A stretch of 6,569 nucleotides of DNA. Source: Rubrobacteraceae bacterium. Its GTDB lineage: Bacteria > Actinomycetota > Rubrobacteria > Rubrobacterales > Rubrobacteraceae. Made by a program: the position numbers and the translations under genes. The notes under the pieces are model-generated. The model ran no database searches. It worked only from the letters and a program-made list of their open reading frames with translations, and was not told the DNA's origin. Location of the stretch: assembly GCA_029240775.1 (NCBI GenBank), contig JARDZQ010000107.1, positions 1 through 6,569 of the forward strand. Reading direction: 5' to 3'. Positions within the stretch are counted from its first letter, which is position 1; each line of letters begins with the position of its first letter. Shown here in pieces: positions 1 through 5,011 of the stretch.

Positions 1-1
1 C

Positions 2-385
2 GTTCAACGTCAAGACCCGCAGACGCATTTCGCAATAGAAGTGCATGGCGAAGCCACCGGCGGCATCGGGCTCGAGATAGGGAGCGATATCGAGCGCCGT
101 TCGGCGGAGATCGGTTACTGGCTCGGAGAAGCCTTCTGGGGGAAAGGGATCACCACCGCTGCTGTACGGGCCGTGAGCGGCTACGGGTTCGAAGCGTTGA
201 ACCTCAAGCGCATCTTCGCCGTTCCTTTTGCGAGCAGTTCTGCGTCGATACGCGTCCTGGAGAAATGCGGCTACGTCCGCGAGGGGATAATGCGCCGGAG
301 TGCGATCAAAGAGGGTGTCGTACTCAACCAAGTCCTTTACGCCCTGACTGATCGGGACTTGTCGCGTACGCCGTCCGTGGCCTGA
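2..385 (+). CDS. GNAT family N-acetyltransferase, RimJ/RimL-like (partial, 5' end outside window)
   Basis: This is the C-terminal 127 residues of an acetyl-CoA-dependent N-acetyltransferase. The reading frame is open to the window edge, so the true start lies upstream; the GTG at 41 falls inside a conserved strand (FAIEVHGEATGGIGL) and is not a credible start. GNAT motif A is visible as EIGYWLGEAFWGKGITTAA, where the WGKGI loop is the acetyl-CoA pyrophosphate-binding element. Motif B follows as NLKRIFAVPFASSSASIRVLEKCGY. The spacing and the ending (REGIMRRSAIKEG) match the RimJ/RimL group, which acetylates protein N-termini or small molecules; the substrate cannot be told from sequence. It ends in TGA and converges with the DUF6328 gene at 505. 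Family assignment is secure; the specific role is unknown. Confidence 0.88.
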   Translation, partial: VQRQDPQTHFAIEVHGEATGGIGLEIGSDIERRSAEIGYWLGEAFWGKGITTAAVRAVSGYGFEALNLKRIFAVPFASSSASIRVLEKCGYVREGIMRRSAIKEGVVLNQVLYALTDRDLSRTPSVA

Positions 386-504
386 CCAAGTGCTGCGGTG
401 CTAAGAGCGAAGCCACATGGGTCAACGTCATCGCGAGCCGCTGTAGAACCCCAAGAACGTCAAAACGACTTCCCCACAGACTCGTACATTCTGAAAAACC
501 CGCT
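386..504. other. convergent intergenic region, no gene
   Basis: These 119 bases separate the 3' ends of the GNAT gene (+) and the DUF6328 gene (-). I see no coding frame with recognisable content. On the minus strand, a run of five T follows a GCGGG just after the DUF6328 stop codon (about 492-502). It could be the tail of an intrinsic terminator, but no compact adjacent stem is present. Confidence 0.5.
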
Positions 505-978
505 CTAGTCCCCGCTCCCGCGGTAGCGCAGCGGCAAGACGAACCACAGCAACACGAAAACCAGCGTCACGAGGGCCGTTGTGACGATCGCGGCTGTCAA
601 ACCGAACATCAGGTCGGTGATGACGAACAATACCCCCACCATCGCCGGTACGAGGACGGCCAGCCCGAGGATCGCGAGCAGGTTGCCCATCTGTACCCGC
701 TGTTCTCTCACACCCTGACGGAAGAGAAGCCGGTGGTGGGAGTACGGAGCTATCAGGAGCGCGGTCGCCACCGCGGTACACAGCAGCGTAGCGAAGAAGA
801 CCCTCATCTGCAGGCTGTCCAGCCTGGTAAATCCCTGGCTGAAAGGCACCGTCAGCAGGAAGGCAAACAGCACCTGTACGCCCGGTATCACGATCCGCAG
901 CTCCTGGAGCAGCTCGATCAGCTCGCGCGCAGTCCGCTCGTGCGGGTCTTCCCCCGTCTTCTCCGGCTTCTCGCTCAT
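505..978 (-). CDS. DUF6328 family four-helix membrane protein
   Basis: The predicted protein has 157 residues from the ATG at 978. A short charged, cytosol-like N-terminus (about 1-18) leads into the family hallmark ELIELLQELRIVIPGVQVLF, and then four hydrophobic segments at about 30-46, 58-79, 98-121 and 125-148. It ends in a short basic tail (LRYRGSGD). The segment ending IAPYSHHRLLFRQG after helix 2 is also typical of DUF6328, a family common in actinobacteria with no known function. Start choice: the frame is open back to a TTG at 1020, with ATGs at 984 and 978. The G-rich run GGGGTGG lies 7 nt before 978 but only 1 nt before 984, so 978 is preferred, weakly. It lies 86 bp downstream of the App1-type phosphatase on the same strand and may be co-transcribed with it. 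Confidence 0.78.
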   Translation of the reverse strand: MSEKPEKTGEDPHERTARELIELLQELRIVIPGVQVLFAFLLTVPFSQGFTRLDSLQMRVFFATLLCTAVATALLIAPYSHHRLLFRQGVREQRVQMGNLLAILGLAVLVPAMVGVLFVITDLMFGLTAAIVTTALVTLVFVLLWFVLPLRYRGSGD

Positions 979-1000
979 CGCCATCCCACCCCAGAAGGAT

Positions 1001-1019
1001 TTGACACAGACTTTACACA
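1001..1019. repeat. short direct repeat upstream of the DUF6328 gene
   Basis: Read on the minus strand, TGTGTAAA (1019-1012) and TGTGTCAA (1008-1001) are near-identical octamers with starts 11 bp apart, about one helical turn. They lie 23 bp upstream of the preferred start of the DUF6328 gene. They could be a regulator site or chance; no clear promoter hexamers accompany them. Confidence 0.25.
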
Positions 1020-1064
1020 AACCGCCCTACGCAAGCTTGACGCCGGGGTCCCGCCGTAGCCAGC

Positions 1065-2174
1065 TCAGCCGGTCGCGGAGCTCGCGCTGCGTATCCCGGG
1101 CACCGCGTCGGGGGAAATGAGCCCTATCGAGGCAGCGTGTTCGGCGGCGGCTGCGGTGTCGGGAACTAGCACCATCTCCGTACCGAGGGAGCGCGCCTCG
1201 CCGGCTATCGCGTGCACCTGGGCGTCGCGCTCGCCGCTCGTCACGTCCCGGATGTAGATCGCAGGTATGCGCCCGCGGTACTCGCGCGCGGCCTGGAGAT
1301 AGATCTCCGGGTCCTCCTCCCCCGAGTCTCCGATCAGGACGAACGGAAGATCCGGATATGTGCGCAAGAGGGAGCGTATGATCCCGAGCTTGTGCGTCCT
1401 GTGTTTGCCCAGGACGGAGGGGCTCCAGTCTTTGAGGAAGAGCGGGCCCTCGGGGACGCCGTGAACGTCCAGGAAGTCCTCCAGCACGTCGTAGATATTC
1501 CAGGGACTGCTCGAGACGTAGAAGATCGGGTTGTGCACCCGGCCCTCTTTACCGCGCCGCAGGGCCTCGTAGAAGGCGCTCACGCCCTCGAATGGCAGCC
1601 GCGTGTGCGCGTTATTGAGCAGTACGATCCAGGTCATCTTCAACACGTTCGTCGCGCTCGAGCGCACCACCGTATCGTCGATGTCGCTTATGACGCCGAA
1701 GTCCGCGCCCGTCGGCACCAGAACCTGTCCGGTGGACCGCACGGGCCCTCCGCCCGGCGACCCCGGGTGCAGCAGCTCCAGCTCCACCGGTTGCCACCTG
1801 GTCGGTCCCGCGAGCGGCTCCGGCAACTCGAAGCGAACCTCGAAGAAACCCTCTTCGTCGGCCTTGGTCTCGACTTGGAGATCCTCGAAACAGGCCAACA
1901 CCTGCGCGAGCGGGACCTCGTCGCTCGCGAAGCGTCGGGCCATGTTGCGCAGATTGCCCCACGGGGTGTGGTGCTGGCCCGAGCGGGTGATGCCCCGCTC
2001 CTCCAGGACCCGGCCCTTCAGGAAGAGCTCGCGCGACGTGCCGTGACCACGGTACGGCAGGATCTCGAAAGGGTCGAGCAGCCCCAGCCGCCGCTTCGCC
2101 TCGAACCTGAGCCGGTCGAAATGCTGCTCGACGGCGTTCGCCGCGGTCAACAGAGCCTGCCTGCGACCAGTCAA
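1065..2174 (-). CDS. App1-type (DUF2183) HAD-fold phosphatase domain protein
   Basis: The protein has 369 residues. The C-terminal half is the App1 catalytic domain, a HAD-superfamily phosphatase known from yeast App1p, a Mg-dependent phosphatidate phosphatase. Motif I is DIDDT at 164-168 (nucleophile D164, general acid D166). Motif II is the serine run SSS at 221-223, motif III is in LGKHRTHK (255-262), and motif IV is GDSGEEDPE at 282-290 with acidic metal ligands. The N-terminal part (about 36-115: PYRGHGTSRELFLKGRVLEE, then NLRNMARRF and SDEVP) is the beta-rich extension usual in bacterial members. There is no signal peptide or transmembrane segment, so it is probably cytosolic or peripheral. 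The start is TTG at 2174, supported by GGTGAGG 5 nt upstream and an in-frame stop shortly before it. It lies 49 bp after the small gene at 2224. Lipid phosphatase activity is inferred from the family; the bacterial substrate is unknown. Confidence 0.87.
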   Translation of the reverse strand: MTGRRQALLTAANAVEQHFDRLRFEAKRRLGLLDPFEILPYRGHGTSRELFLKGRVLEERGITRSGQHHTPWGNLRNMARRFASDEVPLAQVLACFEDLQVETKADEEGFFEVRFELPEPLAGPTRWQPVELELLHPGSPGGGPVRSTGQVLVPTGADFGVISDIDDTVVRSSATNVLKMTWIVLLNNAHTRLPFEGVSAFYEALRRGKEGRVHNPIFYVSSSPWNIYDVLEDFLDVHGVPEGPLFLKDWSPSVLGKHRTHKLGIIRSLLRTYPDLPFVLIGDSGEEDPEIYLQAAREYRGRIPAIYIRDVTSGERDAQVHAIAGEARSLGTEMVLVPDTAAAAEHAASIGLISPDAVPGIRSASSATG

Positions 2175-2179
2175 CGCAA

Positions 2180-2186
2180 CCTCACC
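2180..2186 (-). promoter_or_regulatory. ribosome binding site fixing the TTG start of the App1-type gene
   Basis: GGTGAGG lies 5 nt before the TTG at 2174. No ATG or GTG lies in frame between the upstream stop codon (2195-2193) and this TTG, so this site decides the start. Confidence 0.6.
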
Positions 2187-2223
2187 ACGAGGTCAGTCGG
2201 CGGTAGATCACGCACCAGCCTGG

Positions 2224-2481
2224 CTACCCCGGCAGGAACTTGACCCGTCTCTGCTCCACCTCGCGGATCTTCACCTGCTCGATGCTCGACCACGGCAGGA
2301 ACGAGTAGCCCTCGGAGTCCGCGTCGGGTTCGCGCACATCCAGTAGCAAGCCCGCTTCCTCCCGGTCGCAGACGACACCGGTGATCTCACGCCCGCTCCA
2401 GGTGGCCACCGAGACATCAGTGCCTTTTTTCAGGGCGTCGGAGACCTTAGGGGCCTGAGCAAGCCACTCCTGAGAGACCAC
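2224..2481 (-). CDS. small beta-rich hypothetical protein (Sm/SH3-like pattern)
   Basis: I do not recognise the family. From the GTG at 2481 the protein has 85 residues. After an amphipathic N-terminal stretch (1-20) the sequence reads as five short beta strands: DVSVATW (22-28), EITGVVC (32-38), GLLLDV (44-49), GYSFLP (58-63) and IEQVKIREV (67-75). The pattern V-x-V-x(4)-G-x(4)-G-x-V, followed by LLLD and then PWSSIEQVKI, resembles small Sm-like or SH3-like barrels. That is a pattern match by eye, not a demonstrated homology. There is no signal peptide or membrane segment. Start choice: AGGAG (2493-2489) lies 7 nt before the GTG, whereas the in-frame ATG at 2517 (97 residues) has only AGGG one base away. 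It is the first gene of a likely minus-strand transcript leading into the App1-type phosphatase. Confidence 0.75.
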   Translation of the reverse strand: MVSQEWLAQAPKVSDALKKGTDVSVATWSGREITGVVCDREEAGLLLDVREPDADSEGYSFLPWSSIEQVKIREVEQRRVKFLPG

Positions 2482-2488
2482 TTCAGAT

Positions 2489-2493
2489 CTCCT
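2489..2493 (-). promoter_or_regulatory. ribosome binding site deciding the GTG start at 2481
   Basis: AGGAG, within GAGAGGAG, lies 7 nt before the GTG at 2481. It favours an 85-residue product over the 97-residue version from the ATG at 2517. Confidence 0.6.
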
Positions 2494-2524
2494 CTCGCCG
2501 TTCTGATCTCCCGTCATGCCCTGT

Positions 2525-2554
2525 ATTTACCACACCAGGTCCGGGCTCACACAA
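2525..2554 (-). promoter_or_regulatory. possible promoter of the small beta-rich gene
   Basis: Reading the minus strand, TTGTGT (2554-2549) could serve as -35 and GTAAAT (2530-2525) as -10, with an 18-bp spacer. Transcription would begin near 2518. That would leave almost no leader before the ATG at 2517 but a normal leader of about 37 nt before the GTG at 2481. The hexamer matches are modest. Confidence 0.3.
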
Positions 2555-2561
2555 TCTACCG

Positions 2562-2618
2562 GCTCCGAGGGATGATACGCTCGAGGTGGCACCATGGGAT
2601 CATCCGCCGCTCCGAGGG
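2562..2618. repeat. nested direct and inverted repeat in the ruvB / small-gene intergenic region
   Basis: GCTCCGAGGG occurs twice in direct orientation (2562-2571 and 2609-2618). Within this lie the inverted pair GGATGAT (2570-2576) and ATCATCC (2599-2605), separated by 22 bp. The structure is between the ruvB-side palindrome and the putative promoter of the small gene. It could be an operator, an extra transcript-end hairpin or the footprint of a small insertion; nothing in the sequence decides. Confidence 0.45.
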
Positions 2619-2640
2619 GGGAAGCCGACCCAGTGAGGCC

Positions 2641-2674
2641 TGCGCAGGGGCGGTTCGCGAACCGCCCCTGCGCA
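2641..2674 (-). terminator. perfect 34-bp palindrome, probable ruv operon terminator without U-tract
   Basis: TGCGCAGGGGCGGTTCG is followed immediately by its exact reverse complement, giving a 15-bp GC-rich stem with a CGCG loop. It starts 7 bp after the ruvB stop codon on the minus strand. No T-run follows on either strand, so it is not a classical intrinsic terminator. U-less strong hairpins at operon ends have been described in actinobacteria, which makes transcript termination or 3'-end protection the likely role. A palindromic protein-binding site is the alternative. Confidence 0.65.
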
Positions 2675-2681
2675 AACTCTT

Positions 2682-3740
2682 TCACTTACCGTTCGGCATA
2701 AGGACGCCGAGGTGGTCGTAGGCTCGACGGGTAGCGACGCGACCGCGGTTGGTGCGTTGGATCAGGCCGCACTGCAACAGGTAGGGTTCGTAGACGTCCT
2801 CGACAGTGTCCCGGGCTTCTCCTAAAGCCACCGAGAGCGTCCCCACCCCGACCGGTCCGCCGTCGAACTTGTCGATGATGAGCCCGAGATAGTCGCGGTC
2901 GGTGCGGTCGAGGCCCAGGTCGTCCACACCTTGCATCTCCAGCGCGGCGTTCGCCGTCTCCTCGTCGATGTTCCCGTCGCCGACGACCTCGGCGTAGTCG
3001 CGCACGCGCTTGAGGAGCCGGTTCGCCACGCGCGGCGTGCCCCGGCTGCGGCGTGCAAGCTGCTGTGCGCCTGCCTCGGTGACCGGGATGCCGAGGATCT
3101 TGGCGTTTCGGACCACGATCATCTTGAGCTCCTCCGGCCTGTAGTAGTCCAGCCGGGCGGAGAACCCGAAGCGGTCGAGAAGCGGTTTGGTCATGAGCCC
3201 GGTGCGCGTTGTGGCGCCGACCAGCGTGAACTTCGGGATGTCCATCCGGATGGTGCGCGCCGAAGGTCCTTGACCCAGCACGAGATCCATCGCATAGTCC
3301 TCCATCGCCGGGTAGAGGACCTCCTCGACCTGGCGGTTCAGGCGGTGTATCTCGTCTATGAACAGGAAGTCGTTCTCATCGAGCGAGGTGAGGATGGCGG
3401 CCATGTCCCCAGATCGCTCCAGGCTGGGACCGCTCGTAGTCTGGAGCTGTACGCCCATCTCGGTCGCGAGGATGCGGCAGAGGCTCGTCTTCCCGAGCCC
3501 CGGTGGGCCGGCGAAGAGGATGTGATCCAGGGCTTCTCCCCGCTGCTTGGCGGCCTGAACGAAGATCCTGAGGTTGTTCTTGAGCATCTCCTGGCCGACG
3601 AACTCGTCGAGGTTCTGCGGCCTGAGCGTGGGCTCGTCGTCTTCGAGGAAGGCCTCAGGGTCGAGCGGGTGCTCGGCCGGTGCCTCTTCCTTTATCGCCT
3701 CGCCGCGAACGGTGAAGTCGTCCATCTCTTCCCTGCTCAA
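2682..3740 (-). CDS. ruvB: Holliday junction branch migration ATPase RuvB
   Basis: RuvB is the hexameric AAA+ motor that, loaded by RuvA, pumps DNA through Holliday junctions during recombinational repair in the cytoplasm. The protein has 352 residues, slightly above the usual 330-350 because of an acidic N-terminal extension (about 1-36). The family core follows (LRPQNLDEFVGQ, 39-50). Walker A is GPPGLGKT (78-85), Walker B FIDEIHR (127-133), sensor 1 GATTRTG (175-181), the arginine finger R190 in LLDRFG, and the sensor 2 region GTPR (234-237). The C-terminal winged helix (about 275-345) is intact. The start is TTG, whose last two bases are shared with the ruvA TGA stop (TTGA overlap), with GGGAG 6 nt upstream. 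An ATG five codons further in, after AGCAGGGAAGAG, is a real alternative. This is the last gene of the ruvC-ruvA-ruvB operon. Confidence 0.97.
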   Translation of the reverse strand: MSREEMDDFTVRGEAIKEEAPAEHPLDPEAFLEDDEPTLRPQNLDEFVGQEMLKNNLRIFVQAAKQRGEALDHILFAGPPGLGKTSLCRILATEMGVQLQTTSGPSLERSGDMAAILTSLDENDFLFIDEIHRLNRQVEEVLYPAMEDYAMDLVLGQGPSARTIRMDIPKFTLVGATTRTGLMTKPLLDRFGFSARLDYYRPEELKMIVVRNAKILGIPVTEAGAQQLARRSRGTPRVANRLLKRVRDYAEVVGDGNIDEETANAALEMQGVDDLGLDRTDRDYLGLIIDKFDGGPVGVGTLSVALGEARDTVEDVYEPYLLQCGLIQRTNRGRVATRRAYDHLGVLMPNGK

Positions 3741-4330
3741 CGCCTGCTCCCGATCCGTCGCAACGCCTCCTTGATGTACCTCTCGACGCTATCCTGTGGC
3801 GGGATACCGTTGAGCGCCTTCTCGGCCTCCTCGATGGAGTACCCGAGTCCCGTGAGCGCCTCCCGCGCCTCCATGTACGGCCCACCGCCGCCACCATCGG
3901 ACGAGACGGCGCGCTCGGCTCCGAAGACGGCGAGGTCCTTGCCCTTGAGCTCGAGCACGAGCCGTTCGGCGGTCTTCCTACCAAGCCCCGGCACGGAGGA
4001 GAGCTTGGGCACGTCGCCTCTCGCTACCGCCTCGGAGATCTCCGGTGGCGACATGGCCGAGAGCACGGCGAGTGCAAGCTTGGGCCCGACCTTGCTCACG
4101 GCTGTCAGCGCGTCGAAGGCCGCTCTCTCCTCCGGCGCGGCGAAGCCGAAGAGGAGCATCGCGTCCTCCCGCACGACCATGCGCGTGTGGATCACGCACT
4201 CCTCACCGAGCGAGGGCAGCGCCCGCAGCGTCCCGAGCGATGCCGAGGCCCGGTAGCCCACGCCACCGACATCCAGCACGATACCCTCAGTGTCTTTTTC
4301 GACCAGTATCCCGCGAAGTCTGTGTATCAT
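3737..4330 (-). CDS. ruvA: Holliday junction DNA helicase subunit RuvA
   Basis: RuvA is the tetrameric protein that binds the four-way junction and recruits RuvB rings. The protein has 197 residues, the normal length. The N-terminal OB-fold domain (about 1-63) begins with the typical MIHRLRGILVEK and contains the core VGGVGYR. Domain II carries two helix-hairpin-helix DNA-binding motifs, VSKVGPKLALAVL (about 78-90) and SVPGLGRKTAERLVLELK (about 112-129). A flexible Gly-rich linker (about 144-150) leads to the C-terminal RuvB-binding domain (EAREALTGLGYSIEEAEKAL and following). The ATG start is fixed by the conserved N-terminus, yet no Shine-Dalgarno sequence lies at normal spacing. Instead GATAAT stands exactly 6 nt before the ATG. 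It lies 24 bp after ruvC and its stop overlaps the ruvB start. Confidence 0.97.
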   Translation of the reverse strand: MIHRLRGILVEKDTEGIVLDVGGVGYRASASLGTLRALPSLGEECVIHTRMVVREDAMLLFGFAAPEERAAFDALTAVSKVGPKLALAVLSAMSPPEISEAVARGDVPKLSSVPGLGRKTAERLVLELKGKDLAVFGAERAVSSDGGGGGPYMEAREALTGLGYSIEEAEKALNGIPPQDSVERYIKEALRRIGSRR

Positions 4331-4336
4331 CGGCTA

Positions 4337-4342
4337 ATTATC
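4337..4342 (-). promoter_or_regulatory. -10-like hexamer placed for a leaderless ruvA transcript
   Basis: GATAAT matches the TATAAT consensus at five of six positions and lies 6 nt before the ruvA ATG, so transcription would begin at or beside the start codon. The possible -35 (TGGGGA, 17-bp spacing) is poor. The alternative is translation by coupling to ruvC. Confidence 0.35.
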
Positions 4343-4354
4343 GCCCACGACGCT

Positions 4355-4876
4355 CTATTTCCCCACCCCCACCTTCCCCGACATCCTGGAAGAGAAGGCG
4401 TGGCAGATGGCGATGGCGAGCCCGTCTGCGGCGTCGTCTGGCCTGGGGATCTCGCGCAGGTTCAGGAGGGTGCGCACCATCTCCTGCACCTGGCGCTTGT
4501 CGGCGCGGCCGTAGGAGGTGATCGCCTGCTTGACCTGCAATGGGGTGTACTCGTGCACCTCGACGCCGGCCCTGTACGCGGCGACTATCGCCACGCCCCG
4601 CGCCTGTCCTACCGTGATCGCCGTGGTCACGTTGGTGTTGAAGAAGAGCTCCTCAACCGCGACCGCCTCCGGCCTGTAGCCTTCCAGAAGCTCCGTCACC
4701 CCGTCGAAGAGGCGGCCGAGCCGGCGCGGCATCTCCCAGTTCGACGGCGTGGTCACCGTACCGTGCTGGACGTAGCGCAGACGGTTACCCTCGTGGCGAA
4801 TGACACCCCATCCCATCGTGGCCGTCCCCGGGTCTATTCCCAGGATGGTGTGACCCCTGCCGCCCGTACTGAGCAT
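4355..4876 (-). CDS. ruvC: crossover junction endodeoxyribonuclease RuvC
   Basis: RuvC is the dimeric Mg-dependent nuclease of the RNase H fold that makes paired cuts across Holliday junctions, completing the RuvAB reaction. The protein has 173 residues, the normal length. The catalytic acidic tetrad is visible: D15 in GIDPGTATMGWG, E75 in VAVEELFF, and D148 and D151 in PDDAADGLAIAICHAF. The conserved ITVGQARGVAI (87-97) and the YTPLQVKQAITSYGRADKRQ segment (110-129) are present. The ATG start at 4876 has no Shine-Dalgarno sequence. A TAnnnT hexamer (TACTCT) stands 6 nt upstream, suggesting a leaderless mRNA. It is the first gene of the ruvC-ruvA-ruvB operon and divergent from the decarboxylase-like gene at 5012. 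I saw no actinobacterial LexA box (GAAC-N4-GTTC type) nearby. Confidence 0.97.
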   Translation of the reverse strand: MLSTGGRGHTILGIDPGTATMGWGVIRHEGNRLRYVQHGTVTTPSNWEMPRRLGRLFDGVTELLEGYRPEAVAVEELFFNTNVTTAITVGQARGVAIVAAYRAGVEVHEYTPLQVKQAITSYGRADKRQVQEMVRTLLNLREIPRPDDAADGLAIAICHAFSSRMSGKVGVGK

Positions 4877-4882
4877 AGACTA

Positions 4883-4911
4883 AGAGTACCCCGTGCAAGT
4901 CCGGCTTGCAC
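4883..4911 (-). promoter_or_regulatory. putative ruvC promoter with leaderless start
   Basis: On the minus strand, TACTCT (4888-4883) fits the actinobacterial TAnnnT -10 motif and ends 6 nt before the ruvC ATG, placing the transcript start at the ATG. GTGCAA (4911-4906), 17 bp upstream, is a weak -35 match. This -35 is also part of the palindrome at 4893-4911. Confidence 0.45.
4893..4911. promoter_or_regulatory. operator-like palindrome between ruvC and the divergent gene
   Basis: GTGCAAG and CTTGCAC form a perfect 7+7 bp inverted repeat around a 5-bp centre (TCCGG). It covers the spacer and -35 of the proposed ruvC promoter, and lies about 65 bp upstream of the possible -10 of the divergent gene at 5012. 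The 19-bp dyad is the size of a dimeric repressor site. It does not match a LexA box. Confidence 0.5.
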
Positions 4912-4975
4912 CGGCTTCTACATGTGGTGTACCGATCTCGCCACCGCCACTATGGAGGTCCCGACGCCGTAGCTG

Positions 4976-4981
4976 TAGCAT
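4976..4981 (+). promoter_or_regulatory. possible -10 element of the decarboxylase-like gene
   Basis: TAGCAT fits TAnnnT. A start about 7 nt downstream would give a leader of about 24 nt carrying the AAGGAG site before the GTG at 5012. No good -35 is seen at 17 bp. Confidence 0.3.
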
Positions 4982-5000
4982 ATGAGCCGTCTCCACAGGA

Positions 5001-5006
5001 AAGGAG
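5001..5006 (+). promoter_or_regulatory. ribosome binding site deciding the GTG start at 5012
   Basis: AAGGAG lies 5 nt before the GTG at 5012. The upstream in-frame ATG at 4982 has no such site and adds a poorly conserved-looking basic peptide. Confidence 0.65.
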
Positions 5007-5011
5007 CGCGT

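Noticed and set aside
484..530. Intrinsic terminator after the DUF6328 gene
   Set aside because: A T5 run follows GCGGG on the minus strand, but the only matching arm is inside the coding end, with a large loop and a short stem.
428..781. Minus-strand frame (117 codons) overlapping the DUF6328 gene
   Set aside because: It is a different frame of a gene whose own frame has strong membrane helices and family motifs; its content is Arg/Gly/Asp-rich shadow.
1212..2243. Long plus-strand open frame (343 codons) opposite the App1-type gene
   Set aside because: It is antisense to a gene with clear HAD motifs, is rich in Arg, Val, Leu and His with no recognisable domain, and is expected by chance in high-G+C coding DNA.
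2585..2593. T-box-like GGTGGCACC inside a hairpin on the plus strand
   Set aside because: No aminoacyl-tRNA synthetase or amino-acid gene lies downstream on that strand, and the upstream leader space is occupied by a coding gene. A nine-base match is likely chance.
2931..4256. Long plus-strand open frame (441 codons) opposite ruvB and ruvA
   Set aside because: It runs across two certain genes on the other strand and has low-complexity content with no motif; a G+C-driven shadow.
4187..4972. Plus-strand open frame (261 codons) opposite ruvC
   Set aside because: It covers the certain ruvC gene and its upstream region, is rich in His, Arg and Val, and has no domain or ribosome site.
4877..5011. 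SOS (LexA) box upstream of ruvC
   Set aside because: No GAAC-N4-GTTC-type site is visible in the ruvC / CMD-like intergenic region.
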